In this document: piece after piece, positions 1 through 6,309 of the stretch
Layout of the letters: each line of letters starts with the position of its first letter
Numbering within the stretch: the stretch's first letter is position 1
DNA from: Candidatus Thorarchaeota archaeon
GTDB taxonomy: Archaea; Asgardarchaeota; Thorarchaeia; Thorarchaeales; Thorarchaeaceae
NCBI GenBank assembly: GCA_016933575.1
Contig: JAFGAR010000152.1
Coordinates: 1 to 46,596 of the forward strand
Direction of reading: 5' to 3'
DNA length: 46,596 nt
The notes under the pieces: generated by a model
The model's input: the letters and a program-made list of their open reading frames with translations, nothing else
Told to the model about the DNA's origin: nothing
Database searches by the model: none
Translations under genes and position numbers: made by a program

Positions 1-9
1 ATGCAGGAG

Positions 10-38
10 TTTATATATCTACATCTACATATGTAGAT
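10..38 (+). promoter_or_regulatory. Promoter and palindromic operator of vapBC module 1
   Basis: An archaeal TATA box (TTTATATA, 10-17) is followed by a perfect 16-base palindrome, ATCTACATATGTAGAT, at 23-38. The palindrome ends 10 bases before the vapB start, where the transcript should begin. VapB proteins usually repress their own promoter, so this is the likely binding site. The dyad is seen in the sequence; its binding is inferred. Confidence 0.6.
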
Positions 39-48
39 AGTGAGTGCT

Positions 49-297
49 ATGACATCGAAGACCATTTCCGTAACGAGTGATGTCTACAATCTCCTCCGAA
101 AGATGAGATTGCCTGGAGAGAGCTTTGGCGAGACTATTGCTCGGCTCTGTCGATCTAAGACGTCTGTTTCCTTATGCCTTTGGGCAACATCCTCCGATGG
201 TTGGAGTGACTTGACATCTGATGAGGAAGCTAGACTTGAAGAGACTCTTGAGAGAATACACATAAGCCTACAGCCCGAAGAGGTCGATCTCAAGTGA
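49..297 (+). CDS. vapB: VapB-family antitoxin (module 1)
   Basis: This short protein (82 aa from ATG 49) begins with the TKTISVTSDVYNLL type of start seen in archaeal VapB antitoxins of the DUF217 class. That class has an N-terminal DNA-binding strand-helix and an acidic C-terminal tail that wraps the toxin. The LRKMRLPGESFGETI stretch matches the KPGESFSDTI region of the other copy at 5756-5992, so the two modules are paralogous. I chose ATG 49 because it follows the palindromic operator; a GTG at 40 is also possible. The gene overlaps vapC by four bases (GTGA), which suggests coupled translation. It is probably autoregulated through the palindrome at 23-38. Confidence 0.85.
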   Translation: MTSKTISVTSDVYNLLRKMRLPGESFGETIARLCRSKTSVSLCLWATSSDGWSDLTSDEEARLEETLERIHISLQPEEVDLK

Positions 298-701
298 TTT
301 TTCTAGATACCACCTTCCTAGTTGATATTCTGAGAAAGGATACTGCAGCAATCTCCTGGTTGAGTGACTTGGAAGAACAGGCCTTGTATACTTCCGAGGT
401 CAATGTTTTTGAACTCTATACAGGTCTCTTTCGAATCTCGGAGAATTCCAAGGCAAAGCTGAAGAAGAGAACCTTTGAGCTCGAACAGCTTCTCTGTCGA
501 ATGGAGGTTCTCTCATTTGACCGAAACTCCGCCATTGAATCTGCAAAGATCTACTCTCACTTGATGAATAAAGGCGAACCTATTGGTGCTCGTGACATCA
601 TGATTGCTGGTGCCGCACTCTCTAGAGGAATAACTCGATTGGTGACTCGTAATGTCAGGGAGTTTCAGAGGATTCCATCTCTGAATGTTGAATCCTACTA
701 G
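294..701 (+). CDS. vapC: VapC-family PIN-domain toxin (module 1)
   Basis: A PIN-domain ribonuclease of 135 aa, normal length for VapC toxins, which cleave tRNA or rRNA when freed from VapB. The acidic metal-binding residues visible are D5 (in MIFLDTTFLVD), E40 (in FELYTG) and D101 (in GARDIMIAG). The usual fourth acidic position falls in TRNVREF. Translation starts at GTG 294, overlapping the vapB stop. It is followed immediately by the first copy of the structured repeat. The closest relative in the window is the VapC at 5364-5759 (MLLDTSFIIDLLRG, PEDSMIAS). Confidence 0.88.
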   Translation: MIFLDTTFLVDILRKDTAAISWLSDLEEQALYTSEVNVFELYTGLFRISENSKAKLKKRTFELEQLLCRMEVLSFDRNSAIESAKIYSHLMNKGEPIGARDIMIAGAALSRGITRLVTRNVREFQRIPSLNVESY

Positions 702-742
702 ACTAGTACATTACATGAGTTGCTATCTTTAAGGGCTCAGAG

Positions 743-840
743 TAGATACTGGCGGGAACGCGGCGGAATCGTCAGGTTGCCCGAGGCGCAGATGAATCCC
801 TTTACCTGTTCGTTATGTTGAGCCACCCTTTCATTTTTCA
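743..840 (+). repeat. Structured repeat, copy 1 (variant form)
   Basis: This copy ends in the family core GTTGAGCCACCC (817-828) plus a T-rich tail. Its 5' part (ATCGTCAGGTTG, CTTTACCTG) matches copy 6 at 6079-6212 rather than the GGCTGAC form. AGGT and ACCT arms can pair. The region after the tail (CACCCATC) is also shared with copy 2. It lies between vapBC modules 1 and 2, in + orientation like all other copies. Confidence 0.7.
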
Positions 841-952
841 CCCATCTATCCAACTCAGTGGATTCTCTATGAATCAACATTCTCCATGTTCATTGTGCAA
901 CACACAGCCGTTGTGTTTATTACAGTAAATGTGTACAATATGGTGAACGACT

Positions 953-1204
953 ATGACAACAATCTCGATAAAAGAAGACACACGAAAGAGACTACTTCGG
1001 ATAGCAGGCGAGCTTCAGAGAAAGACACTAACAAGAGCAGATTTTGATACGGTCATTCAGTTCTTGATCGATGCATATATTGAGAAACAAATAGATATTG
1101 AAGCCTGGAACAAGTTCACAGCTCCAATTTCAGGAGTAGATTTTGATTCCATCTATAACGATCTTATTCTGGAGAGGCACCTTGATGACGAACAAGGTAA
1201 ATGA
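953..1204 (+). CDS. vapB: Antitoxin of VapBC type (module 2)
   Basis: An 83-aa protein with an N-terminal MTTISIKEDTRKRLLRIAG start, typical of antitoxins with a ribbon-helix-helix or AbrB-like DNA-binding half. Its helical, acidic C-terminus ends in HLDDEQGK. It does not belong to the same antitoxin subgroup as module 1. The ATG is preceded by GGTGA at a normal ribosome-binding distance. The reading frame overlaps the start of the PIN toxin by 20 bases, so the two genes form one operon. The assignment rests partly on pairing with the PIN gene. Confidence 0.75.
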   Translation: MTTISIKEDTRKRLLRIAGELQRKTLTRADFDTVIQFLIDAYIEKQIDIEAWNKFTAPISGVDFDSIYNDLILERHLDDEQGK

Positions 1205-1610
1205 AACAACAGTACTAGATGCTGGAGTGTTGATTGCACTCGCACTTGGAGAATCTTCTACGATGGAGCTATCTCAGAATATTATCAATCATCATATATC
1301 TTATGCATGCACAGAGATTGCTCTCTGCGAATTGAGCTATATTCTCTGCCGACGATTAAGTTGGAAAGAAGCAACGGAAAAAACAGAAAACCTTGTACGA
1401 TCCTCTCTCGTCGCAGTCATTCCAACTCATGCGCTATGGACTGAGGCAGCAAAAATAAAGTGTAGAGCAACAATTGCATTACCGGATTGCTTCACAATCG
1501 CTGCAGCACGCTTAGCCAAAGGAAAAGCGATGTTTGTTCGCAGGGAAAAAGAGATAGTGGATGCAATTAATCGGAAGCTGATCTCAGATACTATCGAATT
1601 CGTTGAATAA
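1185..1610 (+). CDS. vapC: PIN-domain toxin (module 2)
   Basis: A PIN-like ribonuclease of 141 aa starting at ATG 1185 (MTNKVNETTVLDAGVLIALA). D12 after the first strand, an acidic residue in ACTEIALCELSY and the Asp in ALPDCFTIAAARL match the conserved PIN acidic positions. The protein is diverged from the other three VapCs in this window, and the last strand reads MFVRREKEI in place of a clear acidic motif. An upstream in-frame start at 1143 would run deep inside the antitoxin gene and is less likely. It is followed by a full-length copy of the structured repeat. Confidence 0.75.
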   Translation: MTNKVNETTVLDAGVLIALALGESSTMELSQNIINHHISYACTEIALCELSYILCRRLSWKEATEKTENLVRSSLVAVIPTHALWTEAAKIKCRATIALPDCFTIAAARLAKGKAMFVRREKEIVDAINRKLISDTIEFVE

Positions 1611-1676
1611 TATATTTCCAATAATTATGAGAGCTAATTATAATCGATTAAACTTATTCAGGACGGCGCAATATCC

Positions 1677-1880
1677 GTAGCGGAAGCTGCGGATGGAAGA
1701 AGTCGAGAGTCATTCTCACTTCCATCAATCACCTCCTATGTCTTCTACTTCATAGAGGTAGAAGCAGCTTGGCTCACAGCCCTTCGGGGTTGTGAGAGAA
1801 GTACGGGCCTTCGACGGGGTCAGGTATTCACGGGTACTTTCCCATTACCTGTCTTTGTTGAGCCACCCTTTTCATTTTTC
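1677..1880 (+). repeat. Structured repeat, copy 2 (long form, about 200 nt)
   Basis: This is a full-length copy, alignable over its whole length to 3971-4170. Visible stems are GTAGC-GGAA-GCTGC, GATGGAAG with CTTCCATC, ACCTCCTATG with CATAGAGGT, and a TTCG-capped hairpin CTCACAGCCC/GGGTTGTGAG (1773-1796). The distal stem is CAGGTA/TACCTG. It ends with GTTGAGCC (1857-1864) and a T-rich tail that could stop an archaeal transcript. AAGCTGC can also pair with GCAGCTT across the 5' half, giving a multi-branch fold. It is either an RNA gene or the long form of a recombination-site-like element. Confidence 0.75.
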
Positions 1881-1988
1881 ACCCATCAATCAAATCCAGT
1901 GGACATTCTATCAATTGACTTAAGAATCAGTTAGGCTCTATGTTCTTTGACTTGATTTGCGTGGTAGTGATAAGGTGGCTACTGAAAA

Positions 1989-2444
1989 ATGATTAGAGAT
2001 TATTGGGCAAAATGGATCATGGTTATTACAACTCTGTTTGCCCCCTTTGGTGTGTACGCTTTCTCAGTACGCAACTCTATCCTCACGGTATCAATCCACG
2101 CTATGTTATGGGGTATCATGCCAGATTCGTCTGGAGATACTGAGTTGATACTATTTGGCACGTACATCATTATAGGAAGGGGTCTATTTTATGGCATCTT
2201 TAACATCTGGTTTGGAATAGAGGTCATCAGATACTTCAATGACTACTCTCGTAGACGAATGGCTATCCGATTGGGAATTCTATCACTAGTCTACCCCTTT
2301 GCAATGGCAATCATCTCTTTGCCTTGGCTTTTGCATTCAACGACATTTGAGTATCTTGGACCAATTCCTATCCAATTTGTTGTTGGTCTCTTGTTGATGA
2401 AGTACTTTGGAGAGCAAAAACCTCTAGGACCTTGGAGTGATTGA
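1989..2444 (+). CDS. Small multi-pass membrane protein, unknown function
   Basis: A 151-aa protein with about four hydrophobic segments: roughly residues 8-27, 53-75, 92-115 and 127-140. A basic loop (YSRRRMAIR) lies near residue 90. I recognise no family and no catalytic motif. It starts at ATG 1989 and stands alone between repeat copy 2 and the relBE pair. Small membrane proteins of unknown function are common passengers of mobile gene cassettes, which fits its position. Whether it acts with relBE is not indicated by spacing (79 bases apart, separate promoter signals). Confidence 0.7.
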   Translation: MIRDYWAKWIMVITTLFAPFGVYAFSVRNSILTVSIHAMLWGIMPDSSGDTELILFGTYIIIGRGLFYGIFNIWFGIEVIRYFNDYSRRRMAIRLGILSLVYPFAMAIISLPWLLHSTTFEYLGPIPIQFVVGLLLMKYFGEQKPLGPWSD

Positions 2445-2494
2445 ACTAATTCCATTTCCTCTTCTTATGACCTGTTTCTTACAAAATCTATGAA

Positions 2495-2523
2495 GTTATA
2501 AGTACTTATCAACGTTATAAGTT
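2495..2523 (+). promoter_or_regulatory. Promoter/operator region of relBE
   Basis: A perfect 12-base palindrome ATAAGTACTTAT (2498-2509) is followed by another ATAAGT half-site (2517-2522), and the TATA-like GTTATAAGT overlaps these. The cluster directly precedes the antitoxin start. RelB-type antitoxins bind such dyads to repress their own operon. Binding here is inferred. Confidence 0.5.
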
Positions 2524-2721
2524 ATGATAGATATGAGTGAGACCACAACGATTCCGCTGACAAAAGAGACCCGTGACCTCCTGAAGAAATATGGTCAGAA
2601 GGGTGAGACCTACGATGAGCTAATCCGTCGTTTACTTGAGATGGCAGAACAGATGGAGTTTGCTAGAGCACAGAAACGAATTCTAGAAACTGAGGAGTTC
2701 GTTCCACTTGACCAAGTTTAG
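2524..2721 (+). CDS. relB: RelB-like antitoxin
   Basis: A 65-aa antitoxin with the sequence TIPLTKETRDLLKKYGQKGE, typical of small archaeal ribbon-helix-helix antitoxins (AF1095/DUF-type partners of RelE). The C-terminal half is acidic and helical, suited to masking the toxin. ATG 2524 and ATG 2533 are both possible starts; the second gives MSETTTIPL. The stop lies 14 bases inside the relE frame, so the genes are coupled. It probably represses the promoter with the dyads at 2495-2523. Confidence 0.78.
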   Translation: MIDMSETTTIPLTKETRDLLKKYGQKGETYDELIRRLLEMAEQMEFARAQKRILETEEFVPLDQV

Positions 2722-2989
2722 GATTTTACTCTCGCAGACTGCAATTTCGCAAATGAGTTTACTTAATACAAAACAGAAGGCGAGGGTCATAGATGCATTA
2801 GCAAGTCTTGAGGATAACCCCTTCAAAAGAAGATCAGGTTCAGACATCAAGAAACTTGTTACTCCTACTGAGCCACCACTTTATCGATTACGTATTGGTG
2901 ACTTTCGTGCAATCTATTTTGTTATTGATAATGAGGTCAGAGTTACAGAGATTATTCATAGAAGTAAAGGCTACAAGTGGTTGGAATAG
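2708..2989 (+). CDS. relE: RelE/ParE-family toxin (mRNA interferase-like)
   Basis: A 93-aa RelE-fold protein. The motif order fits archaeal RelE: an N-terminal strand (FRILLSQTAISQM), a helical pair, then PPLYRLRIGDFRAIYFVIDNEVRV and a terminal HRSKGYKW. The LRIGDFRAIY and HRxxxY segments carry the basic and aromatic residues that in RelE contact ribosome-bound mRNA. The start is a TTG at 2708 overlapping relB; no ATG is available at that point. Repeat copy 3 begins 25 bases after the stop. Confidence 0.88.
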   Translation: MTKFRILLSQTAISQMSLLNTKQKARVIDALASLEDNPFKRRSGSDIKKLVTPTEPPLYRLRIGDFRAIYFVIDNEVRVTEIIHRSKGYKWLE

Positions 2990-3013
2990 AATACTCTCAG
3001 ATGAATTGATACC

Positions 3014-3084
3014 GGCTAACGGGGTCAGGTAACCAGGGAAACTTTCCCAGTACCTGTAATTTGTTGAGCCACCCTTTTCTTTTT
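3014..3084 (+). repeat. Structured repeat, copy 3 (short form)
   Basis: The clearest short copy. GGCTAAC (3014-3020) pairs imperfectly with GTTGAGCC (3063-3070), leaving one extra G. CAGGTA (3026-3031) pairs with TACCTG (3051-3056), and GGGAAACTTTCCC (3036-3048) closes on itself. The whole is a nested hairpin of about 57 bases followed by CACCCTTTTCTTTTT. The layout resembles a short integron attC site (outer boxes, inner boxes, tip), with the difference that the T-rich tail is conserved too. Confidence 0.75.
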
Positions 3085-3180
3085 GCAATATCGTCAAACT
3101 CTGATTTTTTCTTTCCCTTCTATCACTGGAAACGTAGAACTCTACAAGTTTATATACCTTAATAGTGACTCAGTTACTGG

Positions 3181-3474
3181 GTGTTACCAGTGTCCACAGT
3201 GAAGTTTGACCTCAAAGATGACTTGGAAGAATTGCAGGCTCGTCTATATCTTGACACGCGAAAGCGTCTGACAAAGAAGGAGATACTGGAAATCGTCTTC
3301 AGAATTGGACTTGAAAACTATGAACTTATAGTGAATGAGATACGACTGATGGATTATCCTTTGGACGATGATGTTATTCAAAAAGTCCTCTCATTGGCAG
3401 AGGATCTTGGACCTGGTAGCGAAGACCTCTCATTGAGAGTGGATGATATGGTATACGGTGGCGATTCCACGTGA
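3181..3474 (+). CDS. vapB: VapB-like antitoxin (module 3)
   Basis: A 97-aa (GTG 3181) or 94-aa (GTG 3190) protein with a basic N-terminal part (STVKFDLKDDLEELQARLYL, TRKRLTKKEILEI) and an acidic C-terminus. It probably combines a DNA-binding half with a toxin-binding tail. The identification depends mainly on its GTGA four-base overlap with a PIN gene, the same arrangement as module 1. A TATA box (GTTTATATA, about 3147-3155) lies about 30 bases upstream. An imperfect dyad ACTGG/CCAGT (3176-3191) sits on the start and may be the operator. Confidence 0.72.
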   Translation: MLPVSTVKFDLKDDLEELQARLYLDTRKRLTKKEILEIVFRIGLENYELIVNEIRLMDYPLDDDVIQKVLSLAEDLGPGSEDLSLRVDDMVYGGDST

Positions 3475-3887
3475 CTGTCCTGATAGATAGTAATGTCATC
3501 ATTGCTCTCTTGAACACGCGCGACCGCAACCATCCAAAAGCGAAAGAGATTCTTACGAAGCTCAAGGATCAGGAGTATGGAATGAGGCTTACGATTGATT
3601 ATGTCCTAGATGAAGTGCTCACGACTCTTTGGATGCATACTCACCAAAAGAGTGTGGTGAAAAAGGCTTACGAGCTCATTCGTGGTACTCCTAAATTCAT
3701 CAAATTTGATTACATAACACCTGAAGTTTTAGACCTCGCCTGGGAGAAATGGGAAAGCTATGCTAAGTGGCCTGAAAAACCCTTGAGCTTCACCGATTGC
3801 TGCATTCTATCATTCATTGATGCTAATGATGTTGGATATCTGGCTACCTTTGACTCTGACTTTGCAGGTCTTTGTCAACTAGTATAG
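3471..3887 (+). CDS. vapC: PIN-domain toxin (module 3)
   Basis: A 138-aa PIN ribonuclease. Acidic residues are at D6 (VLIDSNVIIALL), E48 (YVLDEVLTTLW), D109 (FTDCCILSF) and D128/D130 (ATFDSDF), the complete four-position set of the family. Its FTDC and TFDSDF motifs place it in a different VapC subgroup from modules 1 and 4. It starts at GTG 3471, overlapping the antitoxin stop. A long repeat copy follows 84 bases downstream. Confidence 0.87.
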   Translation: MTVLIDSNVIIALLNTRDRNHPKAKEILTKLKDQEYGMRLTIDYVLDEVLTTLWMHTHQKSVVKKAYELIRGTPKFIKFDYITPEVLDLAWEKWESYAKWPEKPLSFTDCCILSFIDANDVGYLATFDSDFAGLCQLV

Positions 3888-3970
3888 AAATAATGAAATG
3901 AAGATGTTATGTCTGAAATATGATTTTTAGAGCGAAGTCCATTAATACTTCTAATTAAAGAACTCTTTCA

Positions 3971-4170
3971 GTAGCGGAATCTGCGGATGGAAGAAGTTGA
4001 GAATTCTTCATTCTCCATCAATCACCTCCTATGTTTTCTACCATAGAGGTAGAAGCAGCTTGTCTTGCAGTCCTTCGGGAATGTAGGAGAGGTACGGGCC
4101 TATGACTGGGTCAGGTAATCGGGGAAACTTTCCCAGCACCTGTCTTTTGTTGAGCCCCCTTTCAGTTTTC
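3971..4170 (+). repeat. Structured repeat, copy 4 (long form)
   Basis: The second full-length copy, homologous to 1677-1880 from GTAGCGGAA onward. The TTCG hairpin is kept (CTTGCAGTCC at 4064-4073 against GGAATGTAGG at 4078-4087) with several changed bases that still allow G-U pairing. CATAGAGGT again faces ACCTCCTATG. The distal CAGGT...ACCTG stem with GGGGAAACTTTCCC inside is intact, and GTTGAGCC is at 4149-4156. Stem retention despite base changes favours selection on an RNA or single-stranded DNA fold. Confidence 0.75.
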
Positions 4171-4263
4171 TTCGTAATTATTGGATGAGTGGAAGTCAAG
4201 TTTATCTTCTTACTTATCCACTTTCATGAAGATGTGTGCAAATTAACCAAGAGAGAATAATCA

Positions 4264-5031
4264 ATGAAAGTCAAATGTTTTAATTGTGATGAAGTGATTG
4301 AAGCGGACAACCTTGAAGTGCTAGCATATGCTTTTGTCACCCATGGTCAGGAGAAACATTCATGGGAGTATCCCGAGGAGGCGATAAGAAATTATGCCTG
4401 CAATTACGCCGAAGCAGTAGAGCGACTCACAGGTGATACTGAAAGAAAGGAGGAAATTGGCGAAATCACTATCCATCCGGTAACAGAGGACTCTATAGAT
4501 GATTGGCTGCAGTTTTTCGATCATGACGGTTTCGCTGATAATCCTGGGTGGGCATCCTGCTACTGCCTCCAACCACACTTACCTACGATAGACGAGAACC
4601 TAGATCGTCCATGGCGTGAATCACGATCAATCATGGTCAAACGCCTCCTAGAGGGAGTAACATTTGGGTACTTAGCATATGTCGATGACAAACCAGTGGG
4701 ATGGGTGAATGCCTCTCTGCGTAGTGACTATGAGCTTTTTCGACAAGTTGATCCAGATGGTCCCAAGTCCTCATCGGTAATTGGTATCTCGTGCTTTGTC
4801 GTTGCTCCTCCTTATCGAAGACATGGAGTTGCGTCTGCTTTGCTCGACCATGTGATTGAAGATGCTTCTACCCGAGGTGCATTATGGATTGAAGGCTACC
4901 CTCGCAATCAACCTGAAAACACCGATGCTGGACATTTTACAGGATCACAAAGCATGTATGCTAAGCGTGGATTCAAATCAGTTCTAATTCGAGAAAGAGA
5001 TACTGTGATGCGTTTGCGAGTACACCATTGA
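4264..5031 (+). CDS. GNAT N-acetyltransferase with N-terminal Cys/His domain
   Basis: A 255-aa two-part protein. Residues 1-60 (KCFNCDEVIEAD, then spaced His residues) resemble a small metal-binding DUF1059-like or zinc-ribbon unit. Residues 70-255 form a GNAT acetyltransferase domain. The acetyl-CoA signature is ISCFVVAPPYRRHGVASALL, with the RRHGVA loop binding the pyrophosphate, and the C-terminal YAKRGFK is typical. The substrate cannot be read from the sequence. It sits alone between repeat copies 4 and 5, like a single-gene cassette. GNAT genes are frequent cassette cargo. Confidence 0.82.
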   Translation: MKVKCFNCDEVIEADNLEVLAYAFVTHGQEKHSWEYPEEAIRNYACNYAEAVERLTGDTERKEEIGEITIHPVTEDSIDDWLQFFDHDGFADNPGWASCYCLQPHLPTIDENLDRPWRESRSIMVKRLLEGVTFGYLAYVDDKPVGWVNASLRSDYELFRQVDPDGPKSSSVIGISCFVVAPPYRRHGVASALLDHVIEDASTRGALWIEGYPRNQPENTDAGHFTGSQSMYAKRGFKSVLIRERDTVMRLRVHH

Positions 5032-5082
5032 ATCGTATTTGGATTATCAGGAAATTACCGTTGTGATACCGTTCATTGTTAA

Positions 5083-5253
5083 TTGTACAAACTTGGACAC
5101 CAGAGTGAAGTACTCCCAGGAAACGGCACTGGGTGGACTCTATGAGGTCATGGATGTGTCAAGACAACCTCAACGTCCTGTGTCTGGCAGTAGTATATAA
5201 AGTCCAATAGCAATGGTTCAAACGATCATCTAATAGCTGTCCAACTTTGTCCA
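5083..5253 (-). mobile_element. 171-bp TIR element, copy A (MITE-like)
   Basis: The ends TTGTACAAACTTGGACA (5083-5099) and TGTCCAACTTTGTCCA (5238-5253) are near-perfect terminal inverted repeats. A second copy of almost equal length lies at 11926-12095 in opposite orientation, about 75% identical by eye. Both copies keep a TATA-like box (here TTTATATAC on the minus strand) and a TGAGGT/ACCTCA hairpin. It has no coding capacity. It could be a non-autonomous transposon or a small RNA gene spread by transposition. No clear target-site duplication was found. Confidence 0.62.
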
Positions 5254-5266
5254 TATTTTTGGTAAC

Positions 5267-5315
5267 TGTTAACAACCCTGAATATGTTCTTGTTGAGCCA
5301 CCCTTTTCTTTTTTC
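5267..5315 (+). repeat. Structured repeat, copy 5 (truncated)
   Basis: Only the 3' end of the repeat is preserved: GTTGAGCC (5292-5299) followed by ACCCTTTTC and a T-rich tail. The CAGGTA/TACCTG hairpin is missing, and GTTAACAACCC precedes instead. The TIR element copy A ends 14 bases upstream and may have replaced the 5' part. Orientation is the same as the others. Confidence 0.6.
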
Positions 5316-5363
5316 AATTGTCAATTCGTATGAGTGAGCTTTCTATTCATCAACCAATGAAAA

Positions 5364-5759
5364 TTAATATCCCTCTATCTTGAGGTCAGGCACTCGACTG
5401 AAGTGCTTTGTATTCTTAGTGAGAAGTGTTTCGTTATTTACAATTGCAATAGATGCGATCATGGAATCTTCAGGGTCGATTGGTTGACCTTCCTTGATCA
5501 ATTGACCATGGATATTTCCAGCAAGTGCTGCACACTCCGAGTCGAGAGTTAATGTTCCCCAAGATAGTAGGATATCCATAATCTTTTTCTTCTCAGAAGA
5601 GGGTTTCTTTGTGAGACTTATTCCAACAAATAGTTCAAAGATAGAAGGTGATGAGATATTCGTAGATAGTGAATCTGCCTCAAGCATCTTTATTTTATCA
5701 ACCGCTGTTTTTCTCCCTCTCAAGAGGTCTATGATAAATGACGTATCCAGAAGCATCAA
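5364..5759 (-). CDS. vapC: VapC-family PIN-domain toxin (module 4)
   Basis: A 131-aa PIN ribonuclease with D5 (MMLLDTSFIIDLLRG), E42 (SIFELFVGI) and D98 (DPEDSMIAS), followed by LLTKNTKHF at the position of the last strand. It is the closest match in the window to the VapC of module 1 and carries the same order of motifs. Its ATG overlaps the vapB stop by four bases. This module is transcribed leftwards, opposite to the three preceding ones, although the flanking repeats keep their + orientation. Confidence 0.88.
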   Translation of the reverse strand: MMLLDTSFIIDLLRGRKTAVDKIKMLEADSLSTNISSPSIFELFVGISLTKKPSSEKKKIMDILLSWGTLTLDSECAALAGNIHGQLIKEGQPIDPEDSMIASIAIVNNETLLTKNTKHFSRVPDLKIEGY

Positions 5760-5992
5760 TCAGACATCTCCGTGACCATCTCAGTGATTCGATCTCTACT
5801 CCGAGATCTAATTGATGCTATTGCTTCCTGAATCACTTTGATGTCTTCTTCATCCAAGATACCAGCAATCTCACTGAGCCGCTTTCGCTCTGTCAATCTG
5901 TTAATTGTATCACTAAAACTCTCACCGGGTTTCTTCCGTGCTTTGAGTCTTGAGTATGCTTCGTCTGAAACAGAGATTGTCTTACTTCCCAT
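5756..5992 (-). CDS. vapB: VapB-family antitoxin (module 4)
   Basis: A 78-aa antitoxin (MGSKTISVSDEAYSRLKARK, then KPGESFSDTINRLTERK), a clear DUF217-type VapB and a paralogue of the module 1 antitoxin. The C-terminal half is helical and acidic with an EEDIKVIQEA stretch. On the minus strand a TATA box (TTTATAAG) lies about 30 bases before the ATG. Tandem TATATG/CATATA units occupy the start region, the likely autoregulatory site. Confidence 0.86.
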   Translation of the reverse strand: MGSKTISVSDEAYSRLKARKKPGESFSDTINRLTERKRLSEIAGILDEEDIKVIQEAIASIRSRSRDRITEMVTEMSD

Positions 5993-6078
5993 GTCTATAT
6001 GTATATGTCTGTGTACTTATAAATTCCTCGCGAATAGTAGTATCCTTAATCATCTTTGTCACTTATTGATTGGGAATA

Positions 6079-6212
6079 CAGCTTGTTCCTGCTCTTCGGA
6101 GCAGGAAGAGATACGAGCCTTCGATGGGGGGAATGCGACGCGATCGTGCAGGTTGTCCGAAGCACAGAGAATTTACCCTTTACCTCTCCTGTTGAGCCAC
6201 CCTTTCATTTTT
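6079..6212 (+). repeat. Structured repeat, copy 6 (variant form)
   Basis: This copy begins in the CAGCTTG segment of the long form. It keeps the TTCG hairpin with a quite different stem sequence, TTCCTGCTC (6086-6094) pairing perfectly with GAGCAGGAA (6099-6107). It then follows the family through TACGAGCCTTCGATGGGG. The distal part diverges as in copy 1 (GATCGTGCAGGTTG, CTTTACCT) before GTTGAGCC at 6191-6198. The changed yet paired stem is good evidence for covariation. Confidence 0.72.
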
Positions 6213-6309
6213 CTATTATTCATTATTACAATGGTCTAAAGGAGAATTGAAGGGTTAATTTCATTCTTCTATTGTTCCTTTTCGAATGTGATTTTGATGG
6301 AGATTTGGA

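Noticed and set aside
1677..1880. Long repeat form as RNase P RNA, SRP RNA or a cobalamin riboswitch
   Set aside because: GTCAGG and GGAA-like words occur, but the conserved cores of those RNAs are absent and there are several copies.
5838..6239. 133-codon + strand frame
   Set aside because: Antisense to vapB module 4 and running into repeat copy 6; no protein family features.
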